DNA of 6,417 bases from contig JAEDKA010000087.1 in NCBI GenBank assembly GCA_016296065.1, forward strand, positions 1-6,417, given 5' to 3'. Below the pieces are notes generated by a model, which was not told where the DNA came from, did no database searches, and saw only the letters and a program-made list of their open reading frames with translations. This DNA is from Kiritimatiellia bacterium. Its GTDB lineage: Bacteria > Verrucomicrobiota > Kiritimatiellia > RFP12 > UBA1067. The position numbers were made by a program, and so were the translations under genes. Below are positions 6,334 to 6,417 of this stretch, in pieces; position 1 is the first letter of the stretch; each line of letters starts with the position of its first letter.

Positions 6334-6407
6334 CAGGGTTCTGGGTTTCGGTTCCTGCGTCTATTCGCAACTAAACGGCAACTGACCCGCGGATGCAAGA
6401 CCCGGGC
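6325..6407 (-). promoter_or_regulatory. Leader hairpin and competing antiterminator pairing
   Basis: Numbering the RNA segments 1 to 4 from the 5' end: segment 1 CCCGGG (6406-6401) pairs with segment 2 CCGCGGG (6392-6386), 6 bp with one bulged G and an extra G-U at the base. Instead, segment 2 read as ATCCGCGGGT (6394-6385) can pair with ACCC (6339-6336) and GCGGAT (6330-6325), 10 bp around a 5-nt bulge. The GCGGAT is part of the 5' arm of the terminator, so this second pairing prevents terminator formation. The Trp codons sit directly before segment 1. A ribosome stalled there would cover segment 1, free segment 2 and allow read-through. The complementarities are seen; the mechanism is the classical enterobacterial model applied by inference. 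Confidence 0.6.
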
Positions 6408-6417
6408 GCCACCAAAT
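6361..6417 (-). CDS. trpL: Probable trp leader peptide, 3' part only
   Basis: The frame enters from the right edge and its visible 18 codons read IWWRPGLASAGQLPFSCE, then TAG. Two adjacent TGG codons (6414-6409) lie just before the first RNA arm of the attenuator, as in the E. coli trp leader, where the WWR tripeptide also occurs. In contrast, the six structural genes downstream have only two Trp codons in total. The stop lies 83 nt before trpF and 27 nt before the terminator stem. The visible tail after WW is longer than in E. coli, so the stop falls beyond segment 2, not between segments 1 and 2. The start codon and ribosome binding site lie outside the window. The alternative is the tail of an unrelated upstream gene, which I consider less likely because of the matching RNA structure. 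Confidence 0.55.
   Translation of the reverse strand: MWWRPGLASAGQLPFSCE

Noticed and set aside
6278..6370. N-terminal extension of trpF starting at TTG 6370
   Set aside because: The extra 31 residues would be encoded by the terminator hairpin and the ribosome binding site. Family similarity begins at the ATG at 6277, which has its own Shine-Dalgarno.
6370..6399. Promoter with TTGCAT, 17 bp, TTTAGT inside the leader
   Set aside because: The match to sigma-70 boxes is poor (about 3 and 4 of 6), and a start here would remove the leader peptide and the competing hairpin. A weak internal promoter is not excluded.
6395..6417. T-box riboswitch, suggested by GGTGGCGCC at the right edge
   Set aside because: The T-box core (GGTGGNACCGCG type) is not matched and lies too far from the terminator, with no specifier stem visible. 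The TGG codon pair explains the bases better.
10..6417. A novel or undescribed biological system encoded in the genes
   Set aside because: All six genes are recognisable members of the tryptophan pathway and no extra reading frame remains between them. The novelty, if any, is in the leader, the gene order and the motif variants.

Overview
The window holds one complete, tightly packed bacterial tryptophan biosynthesis operon. Everything is on the minus strand and is transcribed from right to left. In transcription order the genes are trpF (5696-6277), trpE (4266-5702), a fused trpG-trpD gene (2664-4250), trpC (1942-2667), trpB (764-1945) and trpA (10-747). Together they supply all seven activities that convert chorismate to L-tryptophan. 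About 96% of the window is coding, and the open frames on the plus strand are shadows of these genes. There is no mobile element, tRNA, rRNA or CRISPR array, and I saw no unknown defence or biosynthetic system.

Region by region: 6278-6417 is the operon leader. It contains the 3' end of a short reading frame with two adjacent Trp codons, a pair of mutually exclusive RNA pairings, and a 12-bp hairpin followed by a U-rich tract just before trpF. This reads as a ribosome-mediated transcription attenuator, and it is the most interesting part of the window. From 6277 down to 10 the genes follow with almost no spacing: F/E overlap by 7 bp (ATGCTGA), E to GD has 15 nt, GD/C overlap by 4 bp (ATGA), C/B overlap by 4 bp (ATGA), and B to A has 16 nt. 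This indicates one mRNA with translational coupling. Only nine bases lie beyond the trpA stop, so the operon's 3' end and whatever follows are not visible. The promoter and the leader peptide start also lie outside the window.

How the genes work together: TrpE and the TrpG domain make anthranilate from chorismate and glutamine. The TrpD domain adds the phosphoribosyl group. TrpF isomerises the product, and TrpC closes the indole ring to give indole-3-glycerol phosphate. TrpA and TrpB form the tryptophan synthase complex. TrpE keeps both motifs associated with tryptophan feedback inhibition, so enzyme-level feedback and attenuation probably act together.

Organism: a bacterium of high GC content (roughly 60% by eye) with clear Shine-Dalgarno sequences. 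The mix of trpF in first position, a TrpG-TrpD fusion and separate trpC and trpF does not match the E. coli, Bacillus or Pseudomonas layouts. Several residues that are usually conserved differ (TrpB, TrpD, TrpF), so I suspect a less studied Gram-negative-type lineage. A PVC-type lineage is a guess only; the sequence alone does not settle it.
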